Shown here: positions 1 through 12,500 of the stretch, in pieces | Layout of the letters: the number at the start of each line of letters is the position of its first letter | Numbering within the stretch: position 1 is the first letter of the stretch | Source: Tamarix chinensis | Taxonomy: Eukaryota > Streptophyta > Magnoliopsida > Caryophyllales > Tamaricaceae | Assembly: GCA_030549775.1 (NCBI GenBank) | Contig: CM060172.1 | Coordinates: 1,675,623-1,739,622, forward strand | DNA: 64,000 nt | Reading direction: 5' to 3' | Position numbers and translations under genes: made by a program | The notes under the pieces: model-generated | What the model was told of the DNA's origin: nothing | What the model saw: the letters and a program-made list of their open reading frames with translations, nothing else | Database searches by the model: none

Positions 1-1048
1 CAGGGGGGCATCATGGTAGAACATGGACAGAAAAGGATGCTCACAATCACAATGATAAAGTCAGGTGACATGACCTCAAAGGAGAAGATGCTCAAGCAAT
101 GTTGCAATATGTCAAAAAGATGCAAGTAGACAATAAGAAAATTTTCTATTCCATTGATTTGGATGAACAAAATTATCTTACAAAAGTATTTGGGTAGATG
201 CTAGGAGTCGGGAGGCATACAAGGAATTTGGAGATGCTGTGACATTTGACACTACTTATCTTGTCAACATGTATGCAATGTCTTTCGTGCCATTTGTTGG
301 TGTTAACCATCATAGTCAATCCACACTTTTCATATGTGGCTTAATAACACGAGAGGATACATAGTCTTTTGTTTGGTTGTTTGAGGCATGGCTTGCTTGC
401 ATGTCCATCGTTCATCCAAATTCCATCATAACTTATCAGAGTAGGGCAATGCAAAATGCCATTAGCAAAGTATTTCCCCAAACTAGACATCGATGGTGCC
501 TGTGGCATATTATGAAGAAAATCCTAGAAAAGTTCAAGTCATATTCGATGTGTGAAGAAATCCAGTGTAACATCAATAATGTAATGTATGATTCTTTGAC
601 TATACAAGCTTTTGAGGACAGTTGGGGTGACTTGATAGAAAATGATAGCCTAGAACGCAATGAGTGGTTGTGCTTAATGTTTGATGAACGCAAATGATGG
701 GTACCAACATTTGTCAAAGACACATTTTTGGATGGTATGTTTACAACTCAAAGGAGTGAAAGCATGAATGCATTCTTTGATGGCTACGTTCACTCAAAAA
801 CAACATTGAAAGAATTTGTGGAGCAATATGAAAATGCATTACGTAATAAGGTCCAAAAAGAAGAAGAAGCAGACTCCAAGTCCTTGAACTCACAATATCA
901 AAGCGTGTCCCCATTTGCCTTTGAGCGTCAATTTCGGGTTGCATACACAAATAAAAAATACAAGTTATTCTGAAAACAATTTGTCGATACACCTGCTTGT
1001 CGGTTGCATGATGGGTTTGTTGTTGATGGAGTTGAGCAATATTCTGTT
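1..1048 (+). pseudogene. FAR1/FRS-type MULE transposase remnant
   Basis: Translation gives a FAR1-related (FRS) / Mutator-like transposase core: a DAQAMLQYVKKMQ stretch, then VTFDTTYL with the first catalytic Asp, the zinc-type H-x-W-C-x-W-H-I stretch near 495-515, and TTQRSESMNAFFDGYVH near 745-800. It is dead. One base is missing near 190-195, where a Phe-Trp-Val-Asp run drops out of frame. In-frame stops lie at 362-364, 695-697 and 971-973. The position of the second catalytic Asp (ITDQ in the family) reads ITYQ. The 5' end is outside the window and the 3' end stops abruptly at the LTR beginning at 1049. In the family this domain either moves Mutator-like elements or, in domesticated FRS proteins, binds DNA; this copy does neither as it stands. 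Confidence 0.9.
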
Positions 1049-3269
1049 TGTAATACCCCAAATTTTTTAGAAAACTAATAATTTAATAAATAACTTTTAT
1101 TTGAAATAAAATTTGCTTTTAAAATTATTTATTTTAATTATTTTATGGATTTTAGAGTATGTAAATTTGGATAAGAGTATTTAATAAATTAAAAATAAAT
1201 ATTTTTCTATTTATCATATTATTTTATTTAAATAAATTTCCAAACTAGTATTTTACTATAATTATCCTTTTTAAGCCCACATATTTAATTATATTAAACT
1301 AAATTATTAAATAAGCTTATTATCAAAAATATTGCATCCTGTTATTTTATAAATTTAATTATTTTATTATTTTAAAATTTTCCATTTTTCCACTTTCCTT
1401 TTTCCTACTTTTTCTTTTCTTTCTCCTTTCCCCTATTTCTTTTTTTTTCTCTCTTCTTCCTGGCTTTGGGCCGCCAGGCTGCCTGCCTACTCACCCCTGT
1501 CCTTGCGCGTTGGGCCAGGCCCGTTTTCCCCCAGCCCCTCCTTCTCCCACGCATGGCATGCCCAAGCCTCCCATCCTGCCTTCTTTGCCCGAGCCGCCCC
1601 TCTCTTTTTCTTTTCCTCCTTGGACCGCCGGTCCAACCTGTCATTCATCTTCCTCCCCCGATTCCGACTACAACGGCTGGAACTTGTAGCTCCTACCGCC
1701 GACCGCCACCAACACCGTCCAGCCTGCCCTCTCTCTTCCCCTCTCCCCCGTCATTTTCTTTCCTCATTCGAACCCAACCAGCCCCTGCATCCCCAGCCTG
1801 CGCGCCCTGTTTCTTTCCCTCTTCCCCCCTTCCTTCTCCCTACCACCCGACCAGCCCTGCCACCAGCGCCCCCTCGTCGGCCAGGCGCTGCCCCCTCTCT
1901 TCTCCCTCTTCTTTTTCTTCATCTCTCCAGCCTTCATTTCCCACATTTTTTCGAGCACCTCCTCCTCCCCCGAGCTCCCTCCTCTCGCCTTCCTTCTTCC
2001 CCATTTTTTTGTTTCTCGGTTATTGATCACCGCCGTCCGCCGCCGCTTGAACCACCAAGCCCAACCCCTGTGTCACCTTCTGCCACCACTTACTACCACC
2101 CTACACCACCACGAGACCCCCCAAGCCCTTCGAGCCCTGCACTTCCTCCCTTCTCCACCTCTTCCTTTTTCTCCCCAGTTTTTCCCCTTACCGTCGAGCC
2201 ACCTACAACCGCCACTTCCGCCTCTGTCCGGCCACCTCTGCCGCCACCCAACCCACCGTTCGACACCCTGCAACCCCTCTACAACCGCCATGCATCAGTT
2301 GGCCGAAAAAAGCCCTTGAACCCCTCCATTTTTCCCTCTCCTTTTCCTTCCTTCACAACCCCTCCACCTCGACCCATCTCGGCAGCCAACTTCGCCGCCT
2401 TGCCGCCACCGTCTCCGCCGCCCTATACCGCCGTGAAACCACCCTTAGCCTCCACCTACACGCCCTATTCACTTTTGCACCATTCCCTTACCTTAGAACC
2501 TCCCCTAACTACCTTCTTTTCTAGCCCAAAGACCCCAACCCGAAAATGGCTTAGTTTTCTCCCTTCACCCTCTTTGAGCTCTTTTCTCCCCCTCATTTTG
2601 CATGAGAGATGTAAGGGAAGAAGAAAATGTGCGAGGGGGAGGGGTTGTTTGGCTCTAGTGGTGTAGGGGAAGAAGAAGAAGAGGGGTGATGGGCCAAGTG
2701 GGAAGGAAAGGAAAGAAGGCGAGGCAGGCCGACTTGCATGGGAGACACAAAAAGAAGAGGAGAGGTTGGGCTAGCTCAAAGGGGAAAGAAGAGAAAAGGA
2801 AAGAAAGAAAGAAAAGGAAGCCTAGGCTAGCTTGGGTGGAAGAAGAAGAGAAGGAGAAAGAGAAGAGCTGGGTTGGACTAAGGAAGAAGGAAGAAAAGAA
2901 AATCAAGAGAAGGAAAAAGAAGAAAAGGAAGAAAGAAGGAAAAAGGAAAAGGAGAAAAAGAAAAGGAAATTATTTTTAGAGTTAAGATTAGAATTTAGAT
3001 TAAAATAGGCTATTGGAAAAATATTGAATTAATTTATCCAAAAATTAAGGTATTAATTTAAGAAAATAATTTTGGTAAAATTATGGGTTTGGGATTTATT
3101 TAAATAAAAGATAAAATGATAAATATAATTATATTAATTTATTAAATAATTCTATCTATTTTTGTATATCAAAGGTCTACAAAATAATTAAATCAATAAT
3201 TTAAGATTAATTTATTATGGATAAAAGGTTAAATATTTAAATTTTAGATTTTAAAAATTCGGGCGTTAC
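1049..3269. mobile_element. Composite LTR sequence with LTR-start-like sequence at both ends
   Basis: It begins TGTAATACCCCAAATTTT, the 5' end of the LTR family that recurs from 36 to 55 kb, and ends GGGCGTTAC, close to the reverse complement of that start. Bases 1049 to about 2620 (AT-rich lead, then a long C/T-rich stretch) match the reverse complement of 51113 down to about 49570. Bases about 2650-3269 (A/G-rich then AT-rich) are the reverse complement of sequence like 40662-41330. So two LTR 5' portions face each other. The long Pro/Ser-rich open frames here arise from the pyrimidine-rich strand and are not genes. No clear target-site duplication is seen. It interrupts the transposase remnant. 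Confidence 0.7.
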
Positions 3270-4490
3270 CGTACTATAGTATTTTCATGATCTCCCAAAT
3301 TGTCGTAACTGATTTTGCTTCCTATGAACCATTTATTGATTTTGTTTATTCATAGCAATAATCATTTTTTAATGCGCTCTTAATTTACAAAACTTTCTTT
3401 CAATCTCTGGATCCAAGGCTACCAATTCACTAGGATTGCTTCAGGTCCTGCACTAGCAACCTACAGTATCGTTGTCTAAGAAAATCAAGTAAATTCAAAA
3501 AATAAGATAAAATAAAAGATAAATATATAAATGAAAAATAAATAAATAATTTTTTTCCTATATCAAGATTTAAGTTTTTGAGTCTAGGACTATTAAATTA
3601 GTCCTCGTCAATGGCAATAAAAACTTAATGTCGGCTAAATATACCTATCAAGAAGTATACCAGTCGCAAATAATATGGGGCACATTGAGTACCAAATTAT
3701 CGTCCCATAGAGACAAACTAATAAAAATCTAATAAATTAGATTAGGTTTGAATTAACAAAATAAAATAAAGAAATAATTATTATTCTAAACTAATAATTT
3801 CAAAACATCTAAACTAGAATAAATAAAATCTATCAAAGATCAAATTGATTAATATAAATTACCAAAGAATCTGGATCCACTTCTATCTCATTAAATATCC
3901 AATTAATTAATTAGTTGATATTTTCAATTACTATTTATGTGTCAACACGAATATTTAACTAATACACTCTTTAGAATTACGTAGTCCTATTTTCAATTAT
4001 CAATCCTACTATCTCTAGCCAAATAATTAAGAAAAAACAACGTTTAGGTTTAATTAATTATTTATTATTCCCTAATAGTGTAGAAATCATGTAATTATTC
4101 TTACAACCCATTCAATTTCTATTTATGCTATTTAACCCAAAGTGGAGAATTAATTGTCACATCTTTTCTCAACTTGTTAAATACTAATTAAATGTGATCA
4201 TTCTATTAATTAGACACAATCTAGAACAATAACATAAAATACATGAAGTAATTTATTAATTAGGTAATCAATTAATCTATCAATATAAATAATAGGATTT
4301 CACCATATCCTTGGTAAAATAAAATTAGGACATGCTATTAATTAAAATAAAAATGATTAAATTAAATAAAGAATATAAATTATACGTAAAATAGTGAACC
4401 TGAGAATATTTGAATATAAAATTGCAACACTTTAAATTTGAAATCAAAACCAAAAAATAATATTGTACTTAGATGATTAGCTGATCTGAA
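3270..4490. other. AT-rich spacer with possible LTR fragment
   Basis: No gene is visible. Around 3655-3722 there is a segment ending ATCGTCCCATAGAGACAAAC, a motif type (reading 'cgatcccacaggga') often seen in or next to plant LTRs. A similar motif occurs near 55340. The rest is AT-rich and unassigned. Confidence 0.35.
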
Positions 4491-4499
4491 ATATTTCTA

Positions 4500-4960
4500 G
4501 CTTTGGTGCCTTATTGCTCTCCTCGTTCATGTTTTTCTTTTTCAAATATCGGGCTTTGTGCCCTTTTCTCCTATCCTTCACCATTCTCTACGTCACCATT
4601 TTTTTTTTTGATATTTGCCCTCTATCCCTGCCTTCTATGTTTCTCCCTTTTTTTGGTTTCTTTTTCTTGTTGCCTTTAGCCCTGGCACCCTACTTATCTT
4701 CTACCCATCTTTGGTTTTTTTCTTTTTTGCCTTTTTTTTCCTGTTTCGCCTCTGTCTTACCTTTAGCTTTCCTTCTCCCATTTTTTGTTTCAACTCCTCT
4801 CTTCTTTCTCTCTTGTCCCTATCTTATATATATATATATATATATATATATTATGCATGAGCCCCGTCTTTTAGCCCTTATATATATGTAAGCCTTGTTT
4901 TTCATTTTTTTTCTGCTGCCAATTTTTTTTTTGCTTGACCCTTTTATCTTAGGTTGTCTA
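4500..4960. repeat. Pyrimidine-rich tract with (TA)n microsatellite
   Basis: A strongly C/T-rich + strand with many T runs, followed by a TA dinucleotide run at about 4825-4851. Overlapping hydrophobic open frames in this stretch result from base composition. Confidence 0.6.
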
Positions 4961-4999
4961 TATATATAATTATGCTTGAAAAATAAAACTAAATAAATT

Positions 5000-7900
5000 A
5001 ATAAATTATCTCATAATTTAAACCTATCATTTTATATCAATTTAGTTCAAATAATTAATTATATATATAATTGTTCTCACTTAAGCACAAAATTATTTTT
5101 TTCTCATATATTATTCAAATAATAGATTCAAAACTAATATTAAAATGATGTAAAATATACAAAAATATGTATTCAATAGTGGCTGATGTGGTGGATAAAC
5201 TTTTAAAAGGAGTGATTATATAAGGGATTTTTTTTAGCTAGTATTATTCGATCTTGGAGTGCTAGTCTAAAGAATGAGAGTCAACACAAAAAGCTTCCAA
5301 TCATATTCATTTTTATCTTAGACCACTTCCAGACAGGTAGCTTATATTATTCCCTTATTTAGTTAGTCATCTACTTAGGACATGGGAATTTGTTGTCCCT
5401 AATCTTATCATATATTCCCCTCTTCCTCTTCCTCTTCCCTCACTCTACCCCCATATATATGAGTTTTTAATCCATTTTGGGTGATCTAAATTATAGTGCA
5501 ACTCTCTCCCTTTTTTTTAATCTTCTCTCTCTTATGATCTTTTCCCTCGATATTCTTTTATTACTTAAGACTATTCTAGTTTCTTAATAACCCGTTGGTT
5601 CACAAAATATTAAGAACAACCATCATCATGTCCCTAAACTCTAGGGATTGTTACACAAAATTTCTCCAAATCCTCTCTTATCAGCCTTTACCTATGCCCA
5701 ATCTATGCTTATCTTCACTTCCTTATGTCCCAAACTTCACATACCACCCCAACCATAAATACCCTTTATCCTTCTCTCCTTACTTCATTTAATGATCTAC
5801 AACTCCTCCCTGACTCCCTTTCTCCATTCCTAACCTTGTTATGCTTTGTCCCATCCTTTTTTTTTTGCCATTTTCATGTAACAAGATTAGTGTATCTCAT
5901 CAAACGTCATGCTACACTGCTTTCATTTTATTTGAGCCTCACATTTCTCTTTAGAAGCTCACATAGATACTTTATTTCATCCCCATATTTGATATTCTTC
6001 ATGCAACAACACCACCAACACCACCTAACCGACATGTAACAAATTCCTCACCTTCGGCTAAAATTCATGTAGCAACAACACCAACACCACCTAAGCCCAA
6101 CTTGAGCACCTCATGTATCTTATCATCCCCAATGTGAGGTACTTGCGTTACTCCCGTAGTTGCATCAATACCTCATGTAACAAGGATCCATTTATGCCAC
6201 ACCTTCACATAGCTTTAAGGCTCTTCTTTTACTTCGGTTTTTATTCTTTTATAACCTCATTTGCCTTACATTTTCCTCACTTGTTTTCTCACATTCTACC
6301 CTCGTGTTATTCTTGGTTTTTAGGTGATTTTCTAGTGGTCTTGGAGCAAGAGAATGAGGGCTATACTTGCTTAGAGATTGGTGGCGTTTTAGGTTCGGAT
6401 ACTTGTCTTAGTCTGGGTTTTTAGTGCTATATGTGGATTTTATGTAATCTCATGCTTAGTGTTATTATATTTTGTAACTCATGTTGTTGATGTCTTTCAA
6501 TGATATAGATGTGTTGTATTATGGAAAAGTGAGCTTTTTGTGAAATTATGTGTTCATGTGTTATTGCTTAATGAAGCTTTGTCTTGAAACCATAGTATAT
6601 TGGCATAGTTTATTATCTTAATTGTGTAGGCGAATCATTGGTAGATATGAATAAGTTTTATCATTGTGATTTATACTCAAAGCCAAAAGCCTATAATGTT
6701 AGGGCTCATAGAGGTGGTTTTTTTTTTGGAAATTAAATTCTTGGCTATCTTAGGGGTATTTGGGACATTTTCATGACTTTTTGGGAAATAAATAAGGTGA
6801 TAAACATTGAGGATTTTATTATTAAATTCATGTGTAATATGAGTAAGTGTAGCTTAGGTAGGGCACACATCATCTAATAATGATATTTTGAGATATTTAA
6901 GTAAGATAGGGGTGTTTTGGTCGATATGAGTTGAATATGACATTTTAGTACTTCTAAAGTGATACTGAGTTAAAATATGATAAGTATATTATGTGGAATG
7001 CTTGGGAACACTTATGAGCAACATAAGTCCAATAAAATGACCTAAATTGAGAATAATAACCCAAGAGTCAGACTCATTATCACACGTGTAATATGTTAGA
7101 GTTAGAGCATGAAGTTTAGATATGTTAATAATAATGTATTAGGAGGTGTACTAAATCTGATGGTTAGACGAGTTTTATGAAGTTATGCTCATCTCATAAA
7201 ATTAACACTTCATAGAGGCATCATGACCATTTCCCATAAGGAATGACTCAAATATTTTTTTAAATTGCAATTTTTATGTGCTTTGTATATTTATGATAAG
7301 CTTACATAACAATATCACAATAATCTATAGTCTAATAAGATGTTAACTTTTAAAGGGAAAGATTGCATGAGTCTAAACTAGTTGTTCTAATCAGTTCCAT
7401 TAGACAAGAATAGTAGTGAGGAACGCACTGACTTAGGATTGTACCAATTTATTTCACTAGATGAGAATGATGCCTAGGAGGGTATTGCCATAGGTTTGTA
7501 TCTGTCTGTTAAATAAGGAGTTATTTATTATTGATACTGTTCCATTACTTATGAATAATGGGTTCTCTAAACTAAAGATATTAAATAAAGGAAAACATAT
7601 AATGATCTATCTTGAAAATCATATATTTCTTTTGAGAACCTTATCATGTTTTAATCAATGTGCATGATTAGTCCTTTAACATGACTTTATATGCTAGCAT
7701 GCCCTTTGCTATGACTATATTACTACCTTATACAATACGGAAGTATTGGTCATCTTTTTTCATGGATGTTGTTCATTCCTATAAATATATGATCATGATT
7801 TTATTATGGAGGTCACTGAGGATTACCTTAATGATTTCACTGCCCGTGATTTTACTTTTAAGTTTGGGGCATAGAGTTGATATTATCCAATACTTAATTT

Positions 7901-8100
7901 TTTTTGGATACCTTTTCAAACATTTAGTTTTAATGGATCTCTTTTATTTGTATTTTGTTTATGACATATTAGGAGATAATATTCAAACGCTTATTTAAGT
8001 TTTATGAAAAGTTTATTTGTTCTCTATTTATTTTAATTTTTTAAGTTTTAAGTATTTTACTTTGTATTTGATATCAATATGGTATGATAAGTCATATTTA
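5000..8100. other. Intergenic spacer, pyrimidine-rich at 5400-6060
   Basis: No coding gene is supported. The 5400-6060 part is again C/T-rich on the + strand and resembles the 5' portions of the LTR family in composition. From about 6420 to 8100 the sequence is AT-rich and I recognise nothing in it. Frames of about 100 codons at 5725, 6113 and 7681 have no recognisable motif. Confidence 0.4.
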
Positions 8101-8660
8101 AATCAAATATGACGGTAATATTTAATTATTTTATTATTATTTTTTTTGTAAACTAAGTTTTTTTAGTAGTAAATTTTAGAGCATAACAAAAAATATATAA
8201 CAAATTAAAACAACAATTTGTTAAAAGACATATATATTTCATAATTTTTAAATGGAATTATGTTCTCTAGTTTATCTAACTATAAAGTAAATTTGAAGAT
8301 CGATGTACTTATTGTATTATTGAGAAATATACAACGATACTAGGGCAGTTATTATCAAGTTTGGGATCTCATATTTTGAAGGTGAAAATCTTAGGTAAAT
8401 TTCGTTATATTCCGCAACCAATAATCCTCCGCAACCGATATCCTGGACCAGACCAAAAAAGGTTCGACAGAACCGGTCAAGATTGCCGTTTCCGTGCTGT
8501 TGCTCACCGTTGTCGAGGTATTGCTTCCCCCCACGGTTCTTTTCCTAAAGTTGAACCAATACCCTTCCCGCTCATCTCTCTCCAAATCAATTTCTTGATG
8601 AGTTAGTTAGGGTTAGGGTTTCATGTTCCAATTTAATTCGTATACCTAGTTCCTCTGTCC
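8100..8660 (+). promoter_or_regulatory. Probable HAC1 promoter / leader region with telo-box
   Basis: Composition changes from AT-rich spacer to a C/T- and CG-richer stretch at 8400-8590, typical of a plant leader. Bases 8607-8621 read TTAGGGTTAGGGTTT, a double telo-box (AAACCCTAA class), an element common near transcription starts of plant housekeeping genes. The exact start site cannot be fixed by eye. Confidence 0.35.
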
Positions 8661-9362
8661 TGATTAATCGCTTCTGTTATACCCCCTCCCCTCCTTTCTC
8701 ATGATGTTTTTGGACAACGAGTATAAGTTGAAACAGACACGAAGAAAGAGAGAATGGCTAGATACACCGTCTTTGTATAATTGTTTTTTTCTTCTTCTTC
8801 TTGAATGATATTTAGTATTTTATTACATAGGATGTTTAAATTTCGTGACCTTGCGGCTGTGAAATTCTGTGGACCTTGACCGCAAATTTTGTTAGTTTTT
8901 TGTTGTAGACCGATGTAAATTGGATATTTATTACCAGCACTTCAAATAGTAAGGTGTTATGTTGATTCAGAAAAGATTACTGGTTCACATTATTTGGTCG
9001 TTGGATTTCTAGCTGATGATAATAAGCTGAATTTCCTATCTATAGCATCATGTGTCATGATGATGTCAATTATTGTTTAGAGCCGGCCTTCGATGCGCCC
9101 TGAATATGATGGAACTGTTGAATGGATCCCTGCTTACTTGAAATTGTGGGATTTTTTTTTTCCTGCTGCAATGGATCAACTCCTATGGGTATAGGAAAAT
9201 ATCAATTATGGGTAAAAGTTATATCAAGAGTTCTTCTAATATCTTTAGATATATATGATTATCTGTTTGCTTATGGTGCAGTGTGGAAGTTAGCTTATGT
9301 TAATGTCTTTTGTTTTAGTAAATGATAGGAACTAATTAAATCAGGTGCTTTTCATATTGCAG

Positions 9363-9512
9363 AGAGTATCAATAATTTTTGGTTGATATTTGAGCTTGAG
9401 GAACCCTTGTGAGTTCTCTGTTGAGTGTGCAACGTGCTTATAGTGACATGGGATCGCACCCTATATCTTTGGAGTGATCTTGCGTAAGATATTAGAAAAA
9501 TAAAGGATAAGG
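9363..9512 (+). other. Likely 5' UTR exon segment of HAC1
   Basis: A good 3' splice site (TTTTCATATTGCAG) ends at 9362, followed by 150 bases without a long frame, then the ATG at 9513. This suggests a leader intron between the 8.4-8.6 kb region and this segment; whether another leader exon lies near 9080-9130 is unresolved. Confidence 0.5.
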
Positions 9513-12500
9513 ATGAATGTACAGGCTCCCATAGCTGGACAGATCTCTGGCCAGGTACTTAATCAACCTAGGTCCCAATGCCCTGGACTTTCTCAGGAAA
9601 ATGGAAATCCTTTTCAAGCACAGATGCAAAATCTAGGCGGTCAACACAATCCATCAGCTATGGATCCTGAGCTTGCTGCGGTACGAAAATATGTGAAGAA
9701 TAAAATGTAAGAAATCCATCATATATTTGGTGATTCCACTTCATATGTTATCTTTAATCAATTCTATTAGGGGTGGATTTATTTCATATGTACTATTATC
9801 ATTATTCATAATTGATTATTGATTTTCTATATCTTTACTCATTCTAAAAAGGTAATAGCATGTTCATTATAGATACACCTGTACCGTAGCCCACCAACAT
9901 GTATTCTTCTTTGTCTTTCGAAAGTGCTGTTGTTGAATGTTAAGCTTGATGAACCTGTGCTTGTCTTCATCTTCATCTTCATCTTTTTTTTTTTTTTTTT
10001 TGGGAACTTTCACCTCTTTCCTCAGCTCTAATTAACTCTTGAATGTCCTTTCAGCTTTGATTTTCTTATGCAGAAGAGGCCGCAGGTACAGGAGGTGCAT
10101 CACAGGAGGATATTTGATATTGTCAGACGCCTAGAGGAGGGATTGCTAAGGACAGCTTTCAGTAAGGTAAGTGTTTGTGAAGTTCTGATTGTTGATGTAT
10201 TCTTGGCTTCAAATGTTTGTTTTGTTTCTAATCTCTCTTGTTCTCTCCTCTGGATATTTTGATGGTGTGCTTTGGATCCTAACATACATATTTATGTTGG
10301 CAGGAGGAATACATGAACCTGGATACGCTAGAAAGTCGTTTGCAAGTTTTGATCAGACGTATACCTATGGGAAATCACACTCTACACCATGCACAAGTTG
10401 TTAGCTCATCTGCTTCCATTGGTGCAATGATACCTACTCCTGGTATGCAGAACAACGACAATTCAAACTTGATTATCCCGTCTTCAGCAGATACTTCAAT
10501 AATTTTAGCCAGTGGCTGCAGTAACATATCCACCTCCACTGCCAGCAGTGGAAGCTTGTTACCTACTGTCAACGGGTCATCTGTCAGTGTGCATGGTCGT
10601 TCATTGCATTCATCTGAAGGTAACAAAATATCTGCATTCTGGACAGTTTTATTATCAGCTTAATTAGCTTTTCTTTTTTCCTAATAGTATCTTTTGCAGG
10701 ATCATTATTGAAAGGATATCAGCGAACATCAGAGAGTTTTTCCGTCAGTTCCAGTGGAAACAATGCAGTTTCATCCATGGTTGGTCAGACAGTTGGCAAC
10801 CAAATGATTCCTACTCCACAGCTTGGTAGCAACAATAGCCACATCTTTATGAATTTGGAGAGTGCCTGTAGCGGTGCTGGAGTTTCCCTTGTTAATTCTT
10901 CTGTGGTTTCACGGCAAGTGCATCAAAAGCAAAGTCTGGGCAATCAAAACAGCCATGTGCTGCCAAACCTTGGTGGCCAGATAGGTGGTGGAAGGAGTTC
11001 TGGCATGCACCAGATCCCCTATACATTCCAAAGTGGGTCTTTAAATGGCGGGTTTGGAAATAATGTGGCAATGATGAATAATACAAGCTCGTCTGAGAGC
11101 TATTTGGGTGCTACGTCATTTGTCAATTCCCCAAAACCTTCAAAGCAGTGGTTTGATGAGCAGCAGCGGCCCTTCATGCAAGGTAGTCTCTTTATTTTTG
11201 ACATCTCTCTCTTCATGTCCGATATTATTTTATGCATCATTAAATGTTTTGTGAGTTTACTCTGCCAGGTGATGGATTTGGGCTGAGTAATACTGATTCT
11301 TCAGCTTCTGGCAACTTGTTCAGTTCCGCCACATCTATCGGGTCATTTGTGAGCAATCAGAATTTAAATCAAGTCAGGGTGCACTCTATATCTAGATCGA
11401 ATTCCCTTATGGGAAGTCAATTCAATCAACAAAGTTCACAGTTAGCTTCAAATCCCCAGCATCAAATCCTGCAAACTTCAAGAGAGAGTTTTTCAGCCCA
11501 TCAAAATAAGCATCAGCAGCAACCCTGTCAGTTTCAACAGCAATTGCTTTTACATGAGCGCCAACAAAAGCAGGCAAGTCAGCGGCATCAAACGGTAGTT
11601 AGCATTGATGCCTTTGGTCGAAGACAATTTGCATCTGATTTTGGCAGTCCTGTAAAGCGGGAGCGTGGATTGTATAGTCCTGACAAGGTTCTCCAGTCGC
11701 AGCTTTCAGGACACGCTCAATTTTCTACATTACAAAACCAGTTCCTTCAAAACCCTGCTAACTACCATCCCCCAAACAGCCAGCTCTCTTCTTGTCTTTC
11801 TGGAACTCAGGATGGATGCTTATCATTGTCCCCCAATTCACCCCATGTATTACAGCCACATCAGTTGGTTCAAGGGTCTCGGAATCAATTTGAATGTGTT
11901 CCGGTTAGTCAACAGGAAGATGCATCAATGCATGCTCTATGGTGCCATTCTGAAACAGAGGAAAAGTGCCTTATCCCCGGAAATTTATCACGTGAGCATC
12001 AGATTCAAGAGGAGTTCCATCATAGAGTAAATGGGCTGGATGAAGCTCAGCGCAACAATCTACCTTCAGAAAGTTCTATCAGTGGTCGGACTACTGCTGC
12101 TTGCACAATGGGTGCCTCTATATCAGGTCCTACACCTTGCAGATCTGGAAATGCAAACCGTGAAAGGCAATTTAAAAATCAACAGAGGTGGCTTCTGTTT
12201 TTACGCCATGCCCGTCAATGTTCAGCACCAGCAGGCAAATGTCAAGATGCTAATTGCATTATTGTACAAAAGTTATGGAAGCACATGGATGCATGCAAAA
12301 TATCTTACTGTTCATATCCACGTTGCCATCATTCCAAGGTGCTGATTAATCATAATAAGCGGTGCAAGGATCCCCAGTGTCCTGTTTGTGCCCCAGTGAG
12401 GAGTTACTTACAAGTGCAACTAAAAGCACGAGCCTGTCAAAATGCTAATTCTGGCTTAAAATCTTTGACATCTGGGCTTTATGAAACTTCTGAGGTTGCA

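Noticed and set aside
1503..2666. 387-codon Pro/Ser/Leu-rich open frame, with overlapping long frames
   Set aside because: It arises from a C/T-rich LTR strand, has no domain, and the homologous LTR at 49655-50470 gives a similar but frame-shifted product. Composition artefact.
4514..4891. 125-codon hydrophobic frame resembling a membrane protein
   Set aside because: Encoded by T/C runs ending in a TA microsatellite; no conserved motif.
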